Source: Emydura subglobosa
Lineage: Eukaryota > Chordata > Testudines > Chelidae
Length of the DNA: 64,000 bases
Reading direction: 5' to 3'
Assembly: GCA_007922225.1 (NCBI GenBank)
Contig: ML679956.1
Coordinates: 20,710,689 to 20,774,688 of the forward strand
In this document: piece after piece, positions 26,455-38,280 of the stretch
How the letters are laid out: each line of letters starts with the position of its first letter
Position numbering within the stretch: position 1 is the stretch's first letter
Notes under the pieces: generated by a model
The model's database searches: none
What the model was told of the DNA's origin: nothing
The model's input: only the letters and a program-made list of their open reading frames with translations
Made by a program: the position numbers and the translations under genes

Positions 26455-27175
26455 TGAACTTACGCTCTCAGGCTCGTCTTTTGAAGTGTTATGCAGGTTT
26501 CCTTTGAGGATGAGGACTGATAGGAGCGACCCGTTTGTGAAAAATGTTCCTTCATAGGTGATGTGGGGTTTTTGTCTTTTATTATTTTCCTATGTGAGTT
26601 CATTTGAGAGCATCGTGATTGTCTGGTTTCATCCACACAGTTCTTATTGGGGCATTTAGTGCACTGGAGGAGGTACACCACATGTTGTGATAGGCATGTG
26701 TAAGACCCATGGATCTCAAAAGGTATGTTGTGGGGGGTGCAGATCATTGTAGCAGAGGAGATATGTCTGCAGGGTTTGCGTCTGTTGTTCTGGCAGGGTC
26801 TGGTGCCAATTTGAGTTGGTGTGTCCTGGTCGATGGGGAGCTTGCTTCTGATGATGAGCTCTAAGGGGTTAGATGGGGAGGTGTTGCTTGAAGGCCACAA
26901 GTGGGGGTTCAGGAAAGGTTTCTTTCCGGATGGAGTCCCTATTAAGTATGAGTTGCAGTTGTTTGATGATACCTCATATGGGTTCCAGTATGGGGTAGTA
27001 AGTGACAGTCAGAGGGGGTTTATTTCTGTATTGAAGCAGGTTCTCTCAAGTTATCTGGGTGACCCATTCCATGATGTGAGTGTGACCTACCTCTCTGGTG
27101 CAGAGTCCTGGTTTGGTGAAGGCGGTTTTAAGTGTATATCCCGGATATACATCTTAACACACTTAATGTTGTTAA
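26455..27175 (-). mobile_element. Penelope-like element remnant with GIY-YIG endonuclease
   Basis: The minus frame at 26460-26900 contains the GIY-YIG-type nuclease of PLEs: CLSQHVVYLLQCTKCPNKNC, then a decayed VDETRQS, MNSHRKIIKDK and PMKEHFSQTG. Upstream on the same strand (about 26900-27150) is the linker from the reverse transcriptase thumb, read as PPLTVTYYPIL and, after a stop, ETFPEPPLVAFKQ. PLEs combine an RT with a C-terminal GIY-YIG endonuclease that nicks the target. The RT palm is missing and frames are broken, so this is a dead 5'-truncated copy. Confidence 0.75.
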
Positions 27176-27415
27176 TGACCTATACCTTGAATGATTCCTT
27201 ACAATACCTGCTGATTACTTATGCTAAAGAATCTGTTCAACCTTGCATTTTACTGTGATCCTAGGAGTACCTTTCCCAGACCTGAAGAAGAGCTCTGTAT
27301 GGCCCAAAAGCTTCTCTCTCTCACAAACTGAAGTTGGTCCACTAAAAGATATTACCTCAGGCACTTTGTCTCTCTAATATCCTGGGACTGACATGGCTAC
27401 AACTACACTGCATAG
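27176..27415 (+). repeat. PLE pseudo-LTR tail, opposite orientation to the PLE frame
   Basis: Reads on the plus strand through TTTCCCAGACCTGAAGAAGA, a GGTCCACTAAAAGATATTAC box and ATGGCTACAACTACACTGCA at the end. The same repeat, inverted on itself, occurs at 28225-28465. The CTGAAGA followed by AAAAGC spacing is that of a hammerhead core, but the second box reads CAAAAG instead of CGAAAG, so no activity is expected. Confidence 0.65.
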
Positions 27416-27514
27416 CACTTTGCTTAATCAGTTTCACTATTTTCCTTGTATAGCCAATTCCTTCCCTGAAGAAAAAGCCTTTATAAATATCAATAGAAGG
27501 GAGCCACGCTTACC

Positions 27515-27560
27515 AAAAAAAAAAAAAAAAAAGATAAGGATTTTTTTTAAAAAATGTTTG
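27515..27560. repeat. A-run and T-run
   Basis: About 18 A bases at 27515-27532 followed closely by T8-A6 at 27541-27554. Simple sequence only. Confidence 0.85.
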
Positions 27561-28224
27561 TGCTATTTTGTGCAAACAAGTCCATTAAAAAAAAAGTCAA
27601 GTTAACAGCATGCCTTTTAGCCATTCCTAGAGCATTTGAAATTAAAGACCAATAACCTTGACCAAGTTCTGAGATGAGACATGTCTCCCACCCACCTCAA
27701 ACTGGGCATATTATTGTTTAACCAGTTCTGAAAGGAGCGGCAACTAGTACTGAATACTAGTAGCTGGAAGCCCATGTTGTCACATGGGTGTGCCAGTTGA
27801 GCCAAGAAATCCACCAGTGCAGATCCCCTCATACAACAATGAAACCAATGCACACAAATTAGCTGTAGAGTTAGAATAGTGATAGGTTGAGTTACCTCTG
27901 ATATCTAGGACTCTTGGCATGGCACAGATACATGCCTTATTGTAGCCAAAAGCCTGTGTTGTCACACAGGTGAAATTCAGAAAGTCAAAATGGCTGAAAA
28001 CTTAATAATTGGATAGTAACAGATCGCAAATCCCAATGATGATTGAACCTGGTGAAATTCTGAATAAAAAGAGCTCTTTTGTAGCTGGTTCCATTGTTCC
28101 ACACTAACTCAACAGACTTTCTAGGCTTCAAAGTGACACAGACAGAATGACAATCCTGGAATTTTATTACATAACTATGTTGCTATTAATATTTTCATCT
28201 TGATCAGTCTGTCTTTTAATAAAC

Positions 28225-28465
28225 GAATGCAGTGTTGTCGTACCTGTGTTGGTCCCAGGATACGAGAGAGACAAGGTAGGTAAGATAATATCTTTTACTG
28301 GACCAACTTCAGTTGGTGGAAGGTACAAGCTTTCAAACTACAGAGAGCTCTTCTTCAGATCAGAACCGAAGATGAGCTCTGTATTTAAAAAGCTTGTAAC
28401 TTCCACCAACAGAAGCTGGTTCAGTAAAAGATATTATCTCACCTACCTTATCTCTTTTAATAAAT
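28225..28465. repeat. Fold-back pair of PLE pseudo-LTR tails
   Basis: The left arm (28235-28358, minus) and right arm (28370-28460, plus) are inverted copies joined by about 12 bases. Shared words are AAGCTTGTA, CTTCCACCAAC, AAAAGATATTA and CTCACCTACCTT. On the minus strand the left arm contains CTGAAGA, a plausible five-pair stem with G-U pairs, and GAAAGC (about 28325-28357), a hammerhead-like arrangement. Confidence 0.7.
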
Positions 28466-29026
28466 GAATCCATCTAGGTCCATTTCAAACAATTAACTAT
28501 ATGTCCGGTTAATATATTCAAATACATTAATGGAAAGCTAAGTAGGATCTGTGAGTAAGTACTCTAATGACATTAGGACAATACTCTTAATTTTTTCATT
28601 GCTACACAACAAAGGAGCATAGAAAGATGCAGAGCTAAACAAACTGATAGAGAACTGAATCCACAGGTCTACTTAGATACTTATATGGTCTACAGAAAAG
28701 AAAAAAAACAGTGTCCAATAATAAATTCCAGTATAAAGTGAGCACAATCCCTCTGGCAAAAAATATAGCCCTACTTACAAAACAAAACCCCATCTCAAAA
28801 GAAAAACATCCACTGTATTAAATATATCTAGAAGGTATGAAAGTATTAAATGACTACATGTAGTGCAAGCAAAGACACAGTGCTGGTGTAACATCTATTT
28901 GTCATTGAACTTTCTGTTGCAGATGTAACAATCATCTGCAGTTCTAACAATCATTTTTGCATCCGAGGACAAAATTGCATATTGCTGGTTAACAATCTTA
29001 AAAGAAGATGAGCAGGGATTCCTTAC

Positions 29027-29218
29027 TTTGGAAAATGGGTGAGGATTAGTGTTCGTTTCTCTTGAGGAAGCTTGTCTTTTTCCTGCCTAGCCTGCTCCAG
29101 GAGTTGCCGTCTCATAACAGTAAAGACAGAGCGTAGCAGAGTTCTCCCAAAAACCTGTGTGGTTTCGTACCGAGGTAGACTGTCACAGAACTGGGGAACA
29201 TTGCAGTAACACAGCCAC
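29027..29218 (-). CDS. KAT2B: KAT2B exon 6: PCAF homology region
   Basis: 192 bases, residues 263-327. It encodes WLCYCNVPQFCDSLPRYETT, QVFGRTLLRSVFTVMRRQLL and ends LILTHFPK with the last codon split. This block is almost invariant among vertebrate KAT2A/KAT2B proteins and lies in the N-terminal domain that contacts partner subunits in SAGA-type complexes. Acceptor CTGCAG|GTGG, donor AA|GTAAGG. Confidence 0.97.
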
Positions 29219-30649
29219 CTGCAGAAAAAAACAAAACAAAAAACCAACAGATAATTGCCTCAACCCAACATATGAATAACCTGATGTGTCAAAGCCACTA
29301 GCAACAAAGGATAAAATGACTATACAAATCCATTTTAGGTCCCCTGCACATACAGCAAAGTAGCACTTGTATGGTCTGCAATTTCTCTGAAAATTGGGCA
29401 ACTCTTTTCGTGATCTTCCTAAATTCTCTCTGACCTTCAGACCCTGTAAAACACTCTTGCTACTGAATGAGGGAGCATACCACACATCCCCTATTATAGT
29501 GTATGTGTAGGGGGAAGGTCACTTTTTTATTAGGACTGACCAAATCAATCTGAACTTTCCATCTCTCACTCTCTCCAAATCACTTTCTTTCATTAAATCT
29601 CGTCTTAATACTCTCCTTTTTTTCCTGTTAACTTACAAGTGACTCCTTCCATAAAGGCTTTTGTTATACTCTATTAACAGACCAATATAAAAATACAGCA
29701 TTTTGTATTATATCTCTCCAGGGGATGGATCATGGCATAAAAGGGGTTAAGCGATAGTACAGCTAACTATGTAGAACAGCGAAACAGTTAATTTTACAAT
29801 CAAGATTTAAGTCTAATGTGATACCTCATTTACACACACTAATACGTGTCTATCACTATCACAAACAGATCAGGGAATAAGCACTACTGATAGGTGATGC
29901 TATAGATGTCTAGTATGATATCAGTGATTCTTATTTGCTTAGAGTATTAATTTTTATCTGAAACCTTTTTGCTATTCCTTTTATGCAGCTGATGGAATTG
30001 AAGTTTTGTAAGACTGATAAAATTAAGATGATCAGTATAAGGATAGAGAGCTCTGCTGATTTTGAATTGCAGTCCTTTCTAACCACTCTTGGAGCAGTTG
30101 TTATTAAGACGAAGTAGCATCTCTGATGTTAATCCAAAAAGCAATCACACTACGTTTTTCTTTTAAAAAGTTTTAAAAATTAAAATATATTCGTTTTTTC
30201 CCATTAATAGATCATTCCTTAGAATTCTGAGGGAAGTGGTGAAAATATGCACATGAACTTTCAATTTAAGGAATCTAATAAGCCAAGTAACCACTTGAAA
30301 GATGGTATTCATTTGAACATTTCTCCATAATTTAGTTTGAAATGGAAGCTTTGAGATTTCTAAATTTTCTAAAAATGTTTTTAATTAACAAGCTTCATGA
30401 ACGTATAGTGCATGAAATGAAGCTCTGACATTACACCAAGCATCCAATCAAATTGAGAGTAATTATTAAATACAGCCCCAATTCTGTAAATAGAAGCAGC
30501 ATGGCGCCTCTTGTTATAGTATGGAACATCACTGAAGCCAGCAGGTCTACAGGTAAAGACAATGGTAGTAAGAATCTACGCTGGTGCATCTAGCTATGGA
30601 ATCAGTGCCTATTTTTTTAAAGGGAAAAATTAAAGCAAAGCATAGTTAC
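29219..30649 (-). other. KAT2B: KAT2B intron 5
   Basis: 1.4 kb, AT-rich. No gene, RNA or recognisable interspersed repeat seen. Confidence 0.8.
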
Positions 30650-30831
30650 CTTGTATAGTTCACTTTATAGCTAGCAATGTCATCATTCGGTGATCTCAAT
30701 CGTCGCTGCAAAGGTGTCTCCAGATGCCAGTAGTTGATGCGGTTTAGAAACATTTTAGCCAGTTCAACTATTGTTTGCCTTTCCTTTGAGGGCAGGTGGC
30801 TAAATTTGTACTGCACAAAATTATTCACTCC
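30650..30831 (-). CDS. KAT2B: KAT2B exon 5: PCAF homology region
   Basis: 182 bases, residues 203-263. It encodes GVNNFVQYKFSHLPSKERQT, then IVELAKMFLNRINYWHLETP and RRLRSPNDDIASYKVNYTR. It is slightly more variable near its end, as in other vertebrates. Acceptor TTTAAG|GG, donor ACAAG|GTAACT, leaving an Arg codon split with exon 6. Confidence 0.96.
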
Positions 30832-31424
30832 CTTAAAAGAGAGGGTGAAAGTGATGTTTATTTAACAATTTAGGCATAATCATTTTGTTCATATGAGCAC
30901 TATTACCTTTTTTTTAATAACAGAATTTCTATTACAACACAGAAAAAATAAACATGGGGAAGTTTGAAGTATTTGCTCCTGCCACATGTGTACCTAATGT
31001 ATTGGTTTTGCTGAATTGAAAGGCAGGCCTGCTCAAGTGTGTTTGAATCCATTTCCCTCTAGTGATAGGCCTATAAAAAAAAGAGAGAAAGCTCTACATT
31101 CTCTTATTTCACACAGTAGAGAACTTTTACTGGGGAAAGGTCCTGAGCTTTTTCGTGGGTGCTCCACATGTGCAGTTTTGCTGGAAATGAACTGCTCTGA
31201 GATTTTGACACAGGATTAAGAAAAGCATGTAACATACTAGCTAGGATGTTGTCATTTTGAGAAGGACTAGGCAGATTACCAATTCTGATTACAGTTACTG
31301 ACTTGCTAGAACTGTATACAAACTTAGACAGTGCCAAAACAGTCTGCTGAATTGTCACTCATTGTCACTGAGTTGTCCACTCTCAGCCTGCTTACCGTTT
31401 GCTTCACCCATGTTATGTCTTGTC

Positions 31425-31550
31425 CTTTAGACTATAAATTCTTTGAGGCAAGGACTGTCATTTACTATGTTTGTACAGCACCTAGCACAATGGAGCCTTG
31501 CTCTGGCTGAGGCCTCTAGATGTCATCACAATATAAATGTCAAATAGTAG
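31425..31550 (+). repeat. Ancient amniote retroposon tail
   Basis: TTAGACTATAAATTCTTTGA, GGCAAGGACTGTCATTTACT, GTACAGCACCTAGCACAATG and an ATAAAT-rich end occur in order. Same family as 9775-9870 and the pieces flanking the MITE at 48410-48740. Confidence 0.6.
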
Positions 31551-33308
31551 TAGTGTGTATTTGTAACACTGTCCTCTGCTGGAAAGAATTCAGCTCTGAT
31601 TAAATATTTGTGGTTCTGTCACTTTCTTGCAGCATTAGCCTGCAAAGAGGATATACACCAACATGCTATCTTATGTGGTGGAAGTCTGCATTTCAGAAAC
31701 AAAATCTCTGGTCTGTATTCGCCATACTGCATATGAGCAATGTAGTCAAGGATTAATTACACTCACAGGGTCAGACCAACGCAGTAATTGGTGAGTCAAA
31801 CCAACACCTTCCTGGTAGGTTCATCTGTTTCTGCAAAATTTAAGTTTTCACTTAAGAAAAAAGGTTATGATTGAAAAGACACCCTTCTAGGGCAATCAAG
31901 TTCAGTTCTGCATTATAGAGTCAGCAGACAGACTGAAGCAAAAGCTCTAGGAGAGGTGATTCCCTCAATCATCCCTATGACAGAACAAAGCCAAAATGGT
32001 TGCAGGTCAGCAGCAGAGGGCAGTTACAACCTTTCCTTCCTCTTCCCCACTTCTGCAGGAGGGAGCTAATCAATGAGTGTGCCCTAATCCCAATTATCCA
32101 ATGGCAGCTGGAGAGGGTGGGACAGGCTCTGAATTCAGACTCTGTTAGAGCCAAGCCACTCCCCTTGTCCCAAGAGAAAAGAGGCACCAGTGGGAACCTA
32201 AGTTCCCCCCCTCTTTTCCCTTCCCCTCCTCCTCACCCACACAGAAGGGGAAAAAGGTGACTAGCATGTCCCCTTTGCTCCCAGAACCACCAATTACACA
32301 CCCCGTTAGCGGAGGAGCATTAGAGCTGATGACTATGGATGAAGATTTAAGGGGAGATACTGTTAACAATATTTAATTCCTGAGCATCTCAGAAAAAATT
32401 CCATCTACTTTCAAACTGGGGGTAGAGCTTGGAGTACTTCTGACTCCTCTTTATACAGCGTGTTATTTCTTCATGAACTGCCTGTACTGTGTATGCACAT
32501 CACTTTATTGCACTCTTTATATTCTCCCTTTAACCAACTCTCAATTAAAGAGAATTAAAATGTGTCATTAAAATAAACTGCCATGATTCATACTCTTACA
32601 AATAACAAAATAGCACTGCTGCCTTAGCAAATGTCTAGTGTGTGGCTCAGATTAGCTTTATTTTTTAGCAATCCAGAATTTACCAGAAAATATTGTTCAT
32701 TTGACATTAAATGCTTTCACAATAAACTGTAAATAGAATTATCCCCTCCTCTCAACCATTAGGGATTTCTTAATCCAATTAACCAAAAGGAAAACTTAAA
32801 ATGCTTTCCTACTAAAAAAAAGTTCTGTACAAAATGTGTATTTTACGGATGAGAAGTATATAACATTACCTACACTAATTATTATTTGAAATTAAGAAAT
32901 TTAATACATAACGTTATGTGTACTCCAATTATTCCTAAAAACCAAGAAATTCTAATATGAAGAATGTTATTTTACTGAGTTATGATAAGCTAAGCTCAAA
33001 GAAACATTTACTGTGCATAACAGTGTGTGCAAGTTTAAAGTAGGTTATTTAATAAAAGAGTATACCTTTCCATTAACCCATTGCTTGGAAGATATTCAGG
33101 CCCTGATTCTGCAAGGTGTTTAAGCATGTGATCAGTCTCATTTAAGATAACAGAACTACTCGTGTTTAAAGATAAGCACATACCAATGTATCTTGCTGAA
33201 TCAAAATCTGATTTTCTGTGTATGTTATCTGTCTACCTATGTATTTATAAAGGCACCGACTCCTGTGGTATACAGTGGTCTTCTTTAAGTTGTTTCTGAG
33301 TTGTAGTC

Positions 33309-33385
33309 CTGGGGTGAAATCCTGGCCCCCTGAAGCTGACGGCAAAACTCCCATTGATTTCAATAGGGCCAGGATTTCACCCCAG
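33309..33385. mobile_element. Short MITE with perfect 20-bp inverted ends
   Basis: CTGGGGTGAAATCCTGGCCC (33309-33328) is exactly complementary to 33366-33385. The centre reads AACTCCCATTGATTTCAATA, the motif seen in other small palindromic turtle MITEs. No clear target duplication. Confidence 0.8.
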
Positions 33386-33723
33386 TGCGGGATTCCTCAA
33401 CTTCAAATGAGGCTTTTCCAAGGGCACCAAAATAAGATTAGACCTGACATAACTGAAAAAGGTACTTTAAAAAAAGTCTACTATTTAAATTAAGAAAAGC
33501 CATTCTAAATTACATTAAAATGTGAGCTGAATTGTAAAAATAATTCAATAACTGAACCTCAATGGCTTCTCTAGGGGCTGGAGAGGAAATCATCCTCATG
33601 CAAACCTCATATTCACTTTTGTTCAAAATGATATAGGGAACTAATATTCACATATTGCCCAAATCCACACATATGGACTGCAGCAGAGTCACTGTTCACA
33701 TAAATTATCATGTTCTGTTTTAC

Positions 33724-33813
33724 CTGTTCGATACTGGGATTCTCAAATGGGGGGCTTTCCAAAGAACCTTCTACTACAGGTTTTCCCATCTGTAAGATGC
33801 ATTTCCTCAAAAG
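33724..33813 (-). CDS. KAT2B: KAT2B exon 4: PCAF homology region
   Basis: 90 bases, 30 codons, residues 173-202. It encodes LLRKCILQMGKPVVEGSLES, then PPFENPSIEQ. The GKPVVEGSLE and PSIEQ words are diagnostic of KAT2B; the segment between them is one residue shorter than I recall for the human protein. Acceptor GATAG|CTT, donor CAG|GTAAAA. Confidence 0.95.
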
Positions 33814-34402
33814 CTATCAAGAAAAGATTATTTTTAAACGGTTAACATCTTTATATAAACATTTAACAGTCAGTGAAATCTGTACTTGTACAACGCATTT
33901 TTATTACTGAAAATTTGTTAGCACAAGTACTAAAATAAGTTTGTAGCTACGTTAACTTCATACTTAATTGCGTTGCCCTCTGAAATGCACCAAGAAAGGC
34001 TCTTCTGAGCATGTGTATGCAGCTAAAGTAGCTTCATTGTCAACTGGCTCTTCTCCTGATTTGTAATTAAGGAAGATGAGGCTGATGGTTGGAAAGAAAA
34101 TATGTAGCAAATGGGTGCTGGGCCAGCTCCTGAAATCACTGGGATGACTTCAGGAATAAAGTACTGTGCAACAAAAGGGTAGCAGAATCTAGTCCAAAAT
34201 TAAACAGTCTTATTATTATCTTGGAGAAAGAACAGCTTATCTTAGAAGCTGTCTGAGGCAATACAAATATAATGGACATAAGGACAATGAAATTAGTGTA
34301 AGTACAAAAGAATGAAAAATATGACAAGATGCTACACCTATTGCTAAGGCTGCAGAAATACAATTGTTTGAAGTTGCATTTGAAGAAGAATCTTCATCTT
34401 AC
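33814..34402 (-). other. KAT2B: KAT2B intron 3
   Basis: 589 bases, the shortest intron in the window. AT-rich, no repeat or RNA recognised. Confidence 0.85.
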
Positions 34403-34548
34403 CTTGAACAGGTAGAAGTAAACTTGTTTTGTATCTGCATCTTCTTCTTTGTGGACACAAGTGAAGAGATATTCTACATCCAGCACTATCCCCAACAGCC
34501 TATTCATTTCTTCTTCAGACACATTCTCCAAGTGAGAAACGTGAGCAG
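34403..34548 (-). CDS. KAT2B: KAT2B exon 3: PCAF homology region
   Basis: 146 bases, residues 124-172. It encodes AAHVSHLENVSEEEMNRLLG, then IVLDVEYLFTCVHKEEDADT and KQVYFYLFK. Nearly invariant among vertebrate KAT2 proteins. Acceptor TTTAG|CT, donor AAG|GTAAGA. The first two bases complete an Ala codon begun in exon 2. Confidence 0.97.
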
Positions 34549-34954
34549 CTAAACAAAATAAACATCCAAAAATTGTGAAAAAAAAAACTAGCTGGTAAGA
34601 TGACATTCTATGGCCAAGAAGGCATAATTTCAAAGACAACCCAAAGGACAAATCCTGCAACCATCACCACTATTTAAATAGCACCTTTCATCAGATGAAC
34701 CACAGGACACAGGATCCACATGAACTATTTTTATAATGGTTTACAGGTGGCACAGAGATAAGTGACTTGTGGCCATGCTGACAACAAAACCCACAAATCC
34801 TGTCTTATACTGCCTTACTCTATTTGCAGATTGTACTTTCACTATTTATGTAACCCGTGTACACTAACACAGGGTAGTGCTCTGTCTGGCTTTGGGGTCT
34901 AGACTATGTATAGAGCTCATGAGGGTGATACTGCCTCCAAGCTAATGGATCTGG

Positions 34955-35015
34955 GGTCCTTGAACCAAAGAGATTTTTAACCCAGAGGTCCCTGGGTTCA
35001 ATCCTCCCAGATGAC
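34955..35015 (+). repeat. tRNA-derived SINE fragment
   Basis: TTTAACCCAGAGGTCCCTGG directly followed by GTTCAATCC, which fits a pol III B box (GGTTCAATCC). A Cry I-type turtle SINE is possible. The A box and tail are not clear. Confidence 0.4.
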
Positions 35016-36129
35016 CTAACCATAGTGCTATTGTTACAAGTGGCAGTTTAACCAGCGCTGAGAGAAAATTTCCTGCTCACCAATGGGAATTTCTTACTTT
35101 AAACTGGGCACTGGTAGATATGTTTCATGACTACATATATTGTCAAGTTCCAAGGATACAAAGTGTAGATCACATTTACAGTGCTCCTTGATGCTGCATG
35201 TTCTAACTGCTTTTTCAAGCTAAAGCTTTACATATGTGTTTTTCAGATACAGGGCCAGATTTATAAAAATCAGCCTTTCCTTTTAGCACCTGCAAAAAGC
35301 AAGCACAATTCTGTATTTGCATTTATTTTTTTTTTGAGACTGCAGTTTTGTCGGTGCAAAGAAGGAGATCCACTGAAAGCTGATTTGAAAACTTGGCCTC
35401 AAAAGTACCTGCAGCGGGACGGAGAAGTTAAACCTAAAGAAAATAATATTTTTAATTCACAAAAAAATGGTGAGTGATCTTAATTGGGCTCTAAGCCAAG
35501 AGTCTCTCCTCAATCCTCTCTACAACTAGCAAAATGTCTTCTACAAATCTTTCCAAGCCCCTAAAAACTGGTTAGTGCCTTCAACATTACTATAAGTTAT
35601 ATCCATGATAAGCATTTGAAAGATGCATTTTCAGTGAACAAAGACAAAACAATGATAAGCATGATAAAAGCCAGTAGCTTCCATTCCATTCGATTAGTAA
35701 AATTACTCCAGAAGGATTGAAGAGGTTTGAATGACTAAAGTTTCAAGCATCCTGTCCCTCAAATCTTCTCACCTATTTCTAGACACGTGATAAATGAAAG
35801 CTCAGACACAGCCTCGTGTCTTCTGGACTGGTCTGGACCCCCAGTGTTTAATGACTGCCCTTCCCCTTTTATCAAGGATGACCAAGCATGAGTGAACAGA
35901 CTCCTGAAGCATGCCAAACTGTCTGCATGCCTTTGTTTTCATCTCCTCAAAGAAGACTGTTCACATACTAGAATAATTCTAAATATTCAGTCTGCCCTTC
36001 CCCCATAATGTTAATTCCGGACTTTTCTTTTTGTGAACGAAGGAAATTTACTATTTGTTAAGGAATGGCAATGTGATTGGCATTGTACTAGTCAAAGGAA
36101 ATTACAGTCCCTGTTCTGAGGCACTTACA

Positions 36130-36245
36130 ATTTAGGAGCCCAATACTGCAAAAAGTTAACCACCTCAGTAATTCTACTCATTGAAATAGTCCCACTGAAC
36201 CATGGTATAACCCACATTCAAAAGCGTTTGCAGGATCAGGACCAT
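36130..36245. repeat. Palindromic MITE remnant
   Basis: CAATACTGCAAAAAGTTAAC at the left and GTTTGCAGGATCAGGACC at the right are decayed inverted ends of a family whose clearer copy is at 56940-57060. Centre carries TACTCATTGAAATAGTCCCA. Confidence 0.5.
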
Positions 36246-37766
36246 GTTCAGCCCTTGCTGTGAAATGCTTTCCCACAGTATACTTTAGAAGTGGAAAAAA
36301 CAGATTTAAAAGTTTTAACACAATAAATTGTAAACCTCTTAACATCAAGGATCCTGCTGGAAAATTATTCATATTGTCCTAGAAGCAAAAATTTGGTTAG
36401 GATTGAGAAGGTATTTCCATCATATGCTCCTATTTTCAAGCACTTAAGATTTCTAGGGAGAAATGCCCTTTGAGTTGAAATTCCTTATTTTTTGTCAGCC
36501 CAGAGGTGATGTTTTGTTTTGTAAAGTTTAATCGGTTCTATGCAAATCAATCGACTTATTGACTTCAATGGATTTGTATAGATGCAACTGAAAGAAGACT
36601 TTAGTGCAAGATATTTAAGAGTACCTTCACTCCTTTATCCTTAAAGGAATGTTTGCAAGATGATCTCTTATGTCCCTAGCATCCTCCAGTTCAAATGAGA
36701 TAGTCATCATGAGCGATCTTCCTTCATTTAAAAACATTTTGAGTTCCAGGCAGAATAAAATGATTCCAATTTTGTCCTCCAACAAGATATGAAAGTTTAA
36801 TACTTCCAGCTGTCAGTTCTGATTTTGCTAAAGTAATGAATTTTCCCTTCTAGATCAGCAGCACATTAAAAATTGATAGCATAGTTAAAAAAAAAACCAC
36901 CGTAAAACCACACAAACACATACACCCCTTGGAATCAACCAACAAATAGAGCATACCGGTACTACAAGCCAACTACATCCACTTCCTGTACAACTGCTAT
37001 CAGCATTGTACATACTATCTTTACTTCTGTGTGCTCATATGTCGCCGTTATACAGTGAAACTATCTGCCATGTGGTGAACCCAACTGTAAATTGCTTCAA
37101 ATGTATTAACAGTTTGTGTTTACCACAGATTGTCATTTAGGTATTATTGGTGACAGTACTTTTTTAAAATCATCGTATCAATCTACTGGCTTGTCTAAAA
37201 TTACATTTTGGTAGCCCACCTCTAAATCTTACTGGCCAACACTAAAGCCCATCTGTACAGAAATGCTTCCTTCCCTCCACTGGTACCAACTACTGAGTAA
37301 CGCTCACCCACAGCTGTGCAATCCCCATCAGTTCCATGATCCAATCAGGCCCAGCAACAAGGCAATTCTCCACAAGAGTCTCATTGCTTAAGTCCTTCTG
37401 CAGCAGCCAGTGCTAAGTAAGCCACAAGCATCAGCTGCCATGAAAAAAAGAGTCTACCAGCCAATCAAGATGCACCAGGGAAATGTGGACATCCCCACAT
37501 AGTAATAAGATAGCACTCGTGTACAATACAATAATTTGGCTCACAAGTGGATAGATCAAATGACAAGTTCAAAAGACTGAGTTGAGGACTCCAGTGGAGA
37601 ACCAGAGATTATTCCAGATTTAGTGTGTTCTTAATTAAAAACAACTGCCGCTGTTCTGATGCTGTAGAGAATCTGTTTTGTAAGGAACATACGGTAGTAG
37701 AATTTTAGAATTTAGCCTTGCATAACATAAGCTCTTTTTATCTTCAGCCTCAGAGAAGTTCTAAAT

Positions 37767-37948
37767 CAGGGATGGTCAATTATTTTTTCTCAAGGTCCAG
37801 ATTTCTTGATTCAGGTATTGTCAAGACCCAGACTCTAGAGAAAATAATAAAATAATAATAATAAGTAAATAAAAAGATTTCAGGGTCCGTTCAAAATCAT
37901 CTTGTGGTCTAGATTTGGCCTGGGGTCCATGCCTATTGACTATCCCTG
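37767..37948. mobile_element. hAT-like MITE with perfect 8-bp target duplication
   Basis: The 182-base element starts CAGGGATGGTCAATTATTTT and ends TATTGACTATCCCTG, an inverted pair. It is flanked by identical TTCTAAAT octamers at 37759-37766 and 37949-37956. The inside holds an AAT-type microsatellite (about 37842-37870). Confidence 0.9.
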
Positions 37949-38209
37949 TTCTAAATGTTGTACTAAATAGACGGTTCATTATTATTATTAATGAGAAAAG
38001 AACAAATAAATGAATTGTCTAACTAGGATCCCAATTCGTTGCCCTTTATCTTTTAATATACCCATGAAAGACTAAATTACAGGCACTAACACACAATAAA
38101 ATGGACACAGCAGGGTTTAAGACACTGCAGATTCTTCCATGAAGTCTCCCACTTTAACCCTGTGTGTACTTCACAGCTTGAAATCTAAGAATCTCATTCT
38201 CTCACTTAC

Positions 38210-38280
38210 AATTGGTTTCACACCAGTGTGAGTCACTTGATTTCAGTGGAATTATCCCTGATTTACACTGGTATAAGGTG
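38210..38280. repeat. Small palindromic MITE remnant
   Basis: TTTCACACCAGTGTGAGTCA facing GATTTACACTGGTATAAGGTG, with GATTTCAGTGGAATTA at the centre. Decayed inverted ends, no target duplication visible. Confidence 0.5.

Larger units (their letters stand above)
22345..29026 (-). other. KAT2B: KAT2B intron 6
   Basis: 6.7 kb with the densest mixture of repeats in the gene body: hAT-like elements (23055-23345, 25421-25726, 25934-26435), MIR-like pieces (24130-24265, 24350-24545), a CR1 3' end (24590-24936), a PLE remnant (26455-27415) and a PLE fold-back (28225-28465). Positions 22345-23054, 23346-24129, 24966-25420, 27533-28224 and 28466-29026 contain nothing recognised. Confidence 0.85.
30832..33723 (-). 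other. KAT2B: KAT2B intron 4
   Basis: 2.9 kb. It contains a retroposon tail at 31425-31550 and a small perfect-ended MITE at 33309-33385, with a related fragment near 33105-33160. Positions 30832-31420, 31551-33100 and 33390-33723 show nothing recognised. Confidence 0.8.

Noticed and set aside
26821..27258. A 145-codon plus-strand frame
   Set aside because: It is antisense to the PLE linker and GIY-YIG sequence and has no domain of its own.
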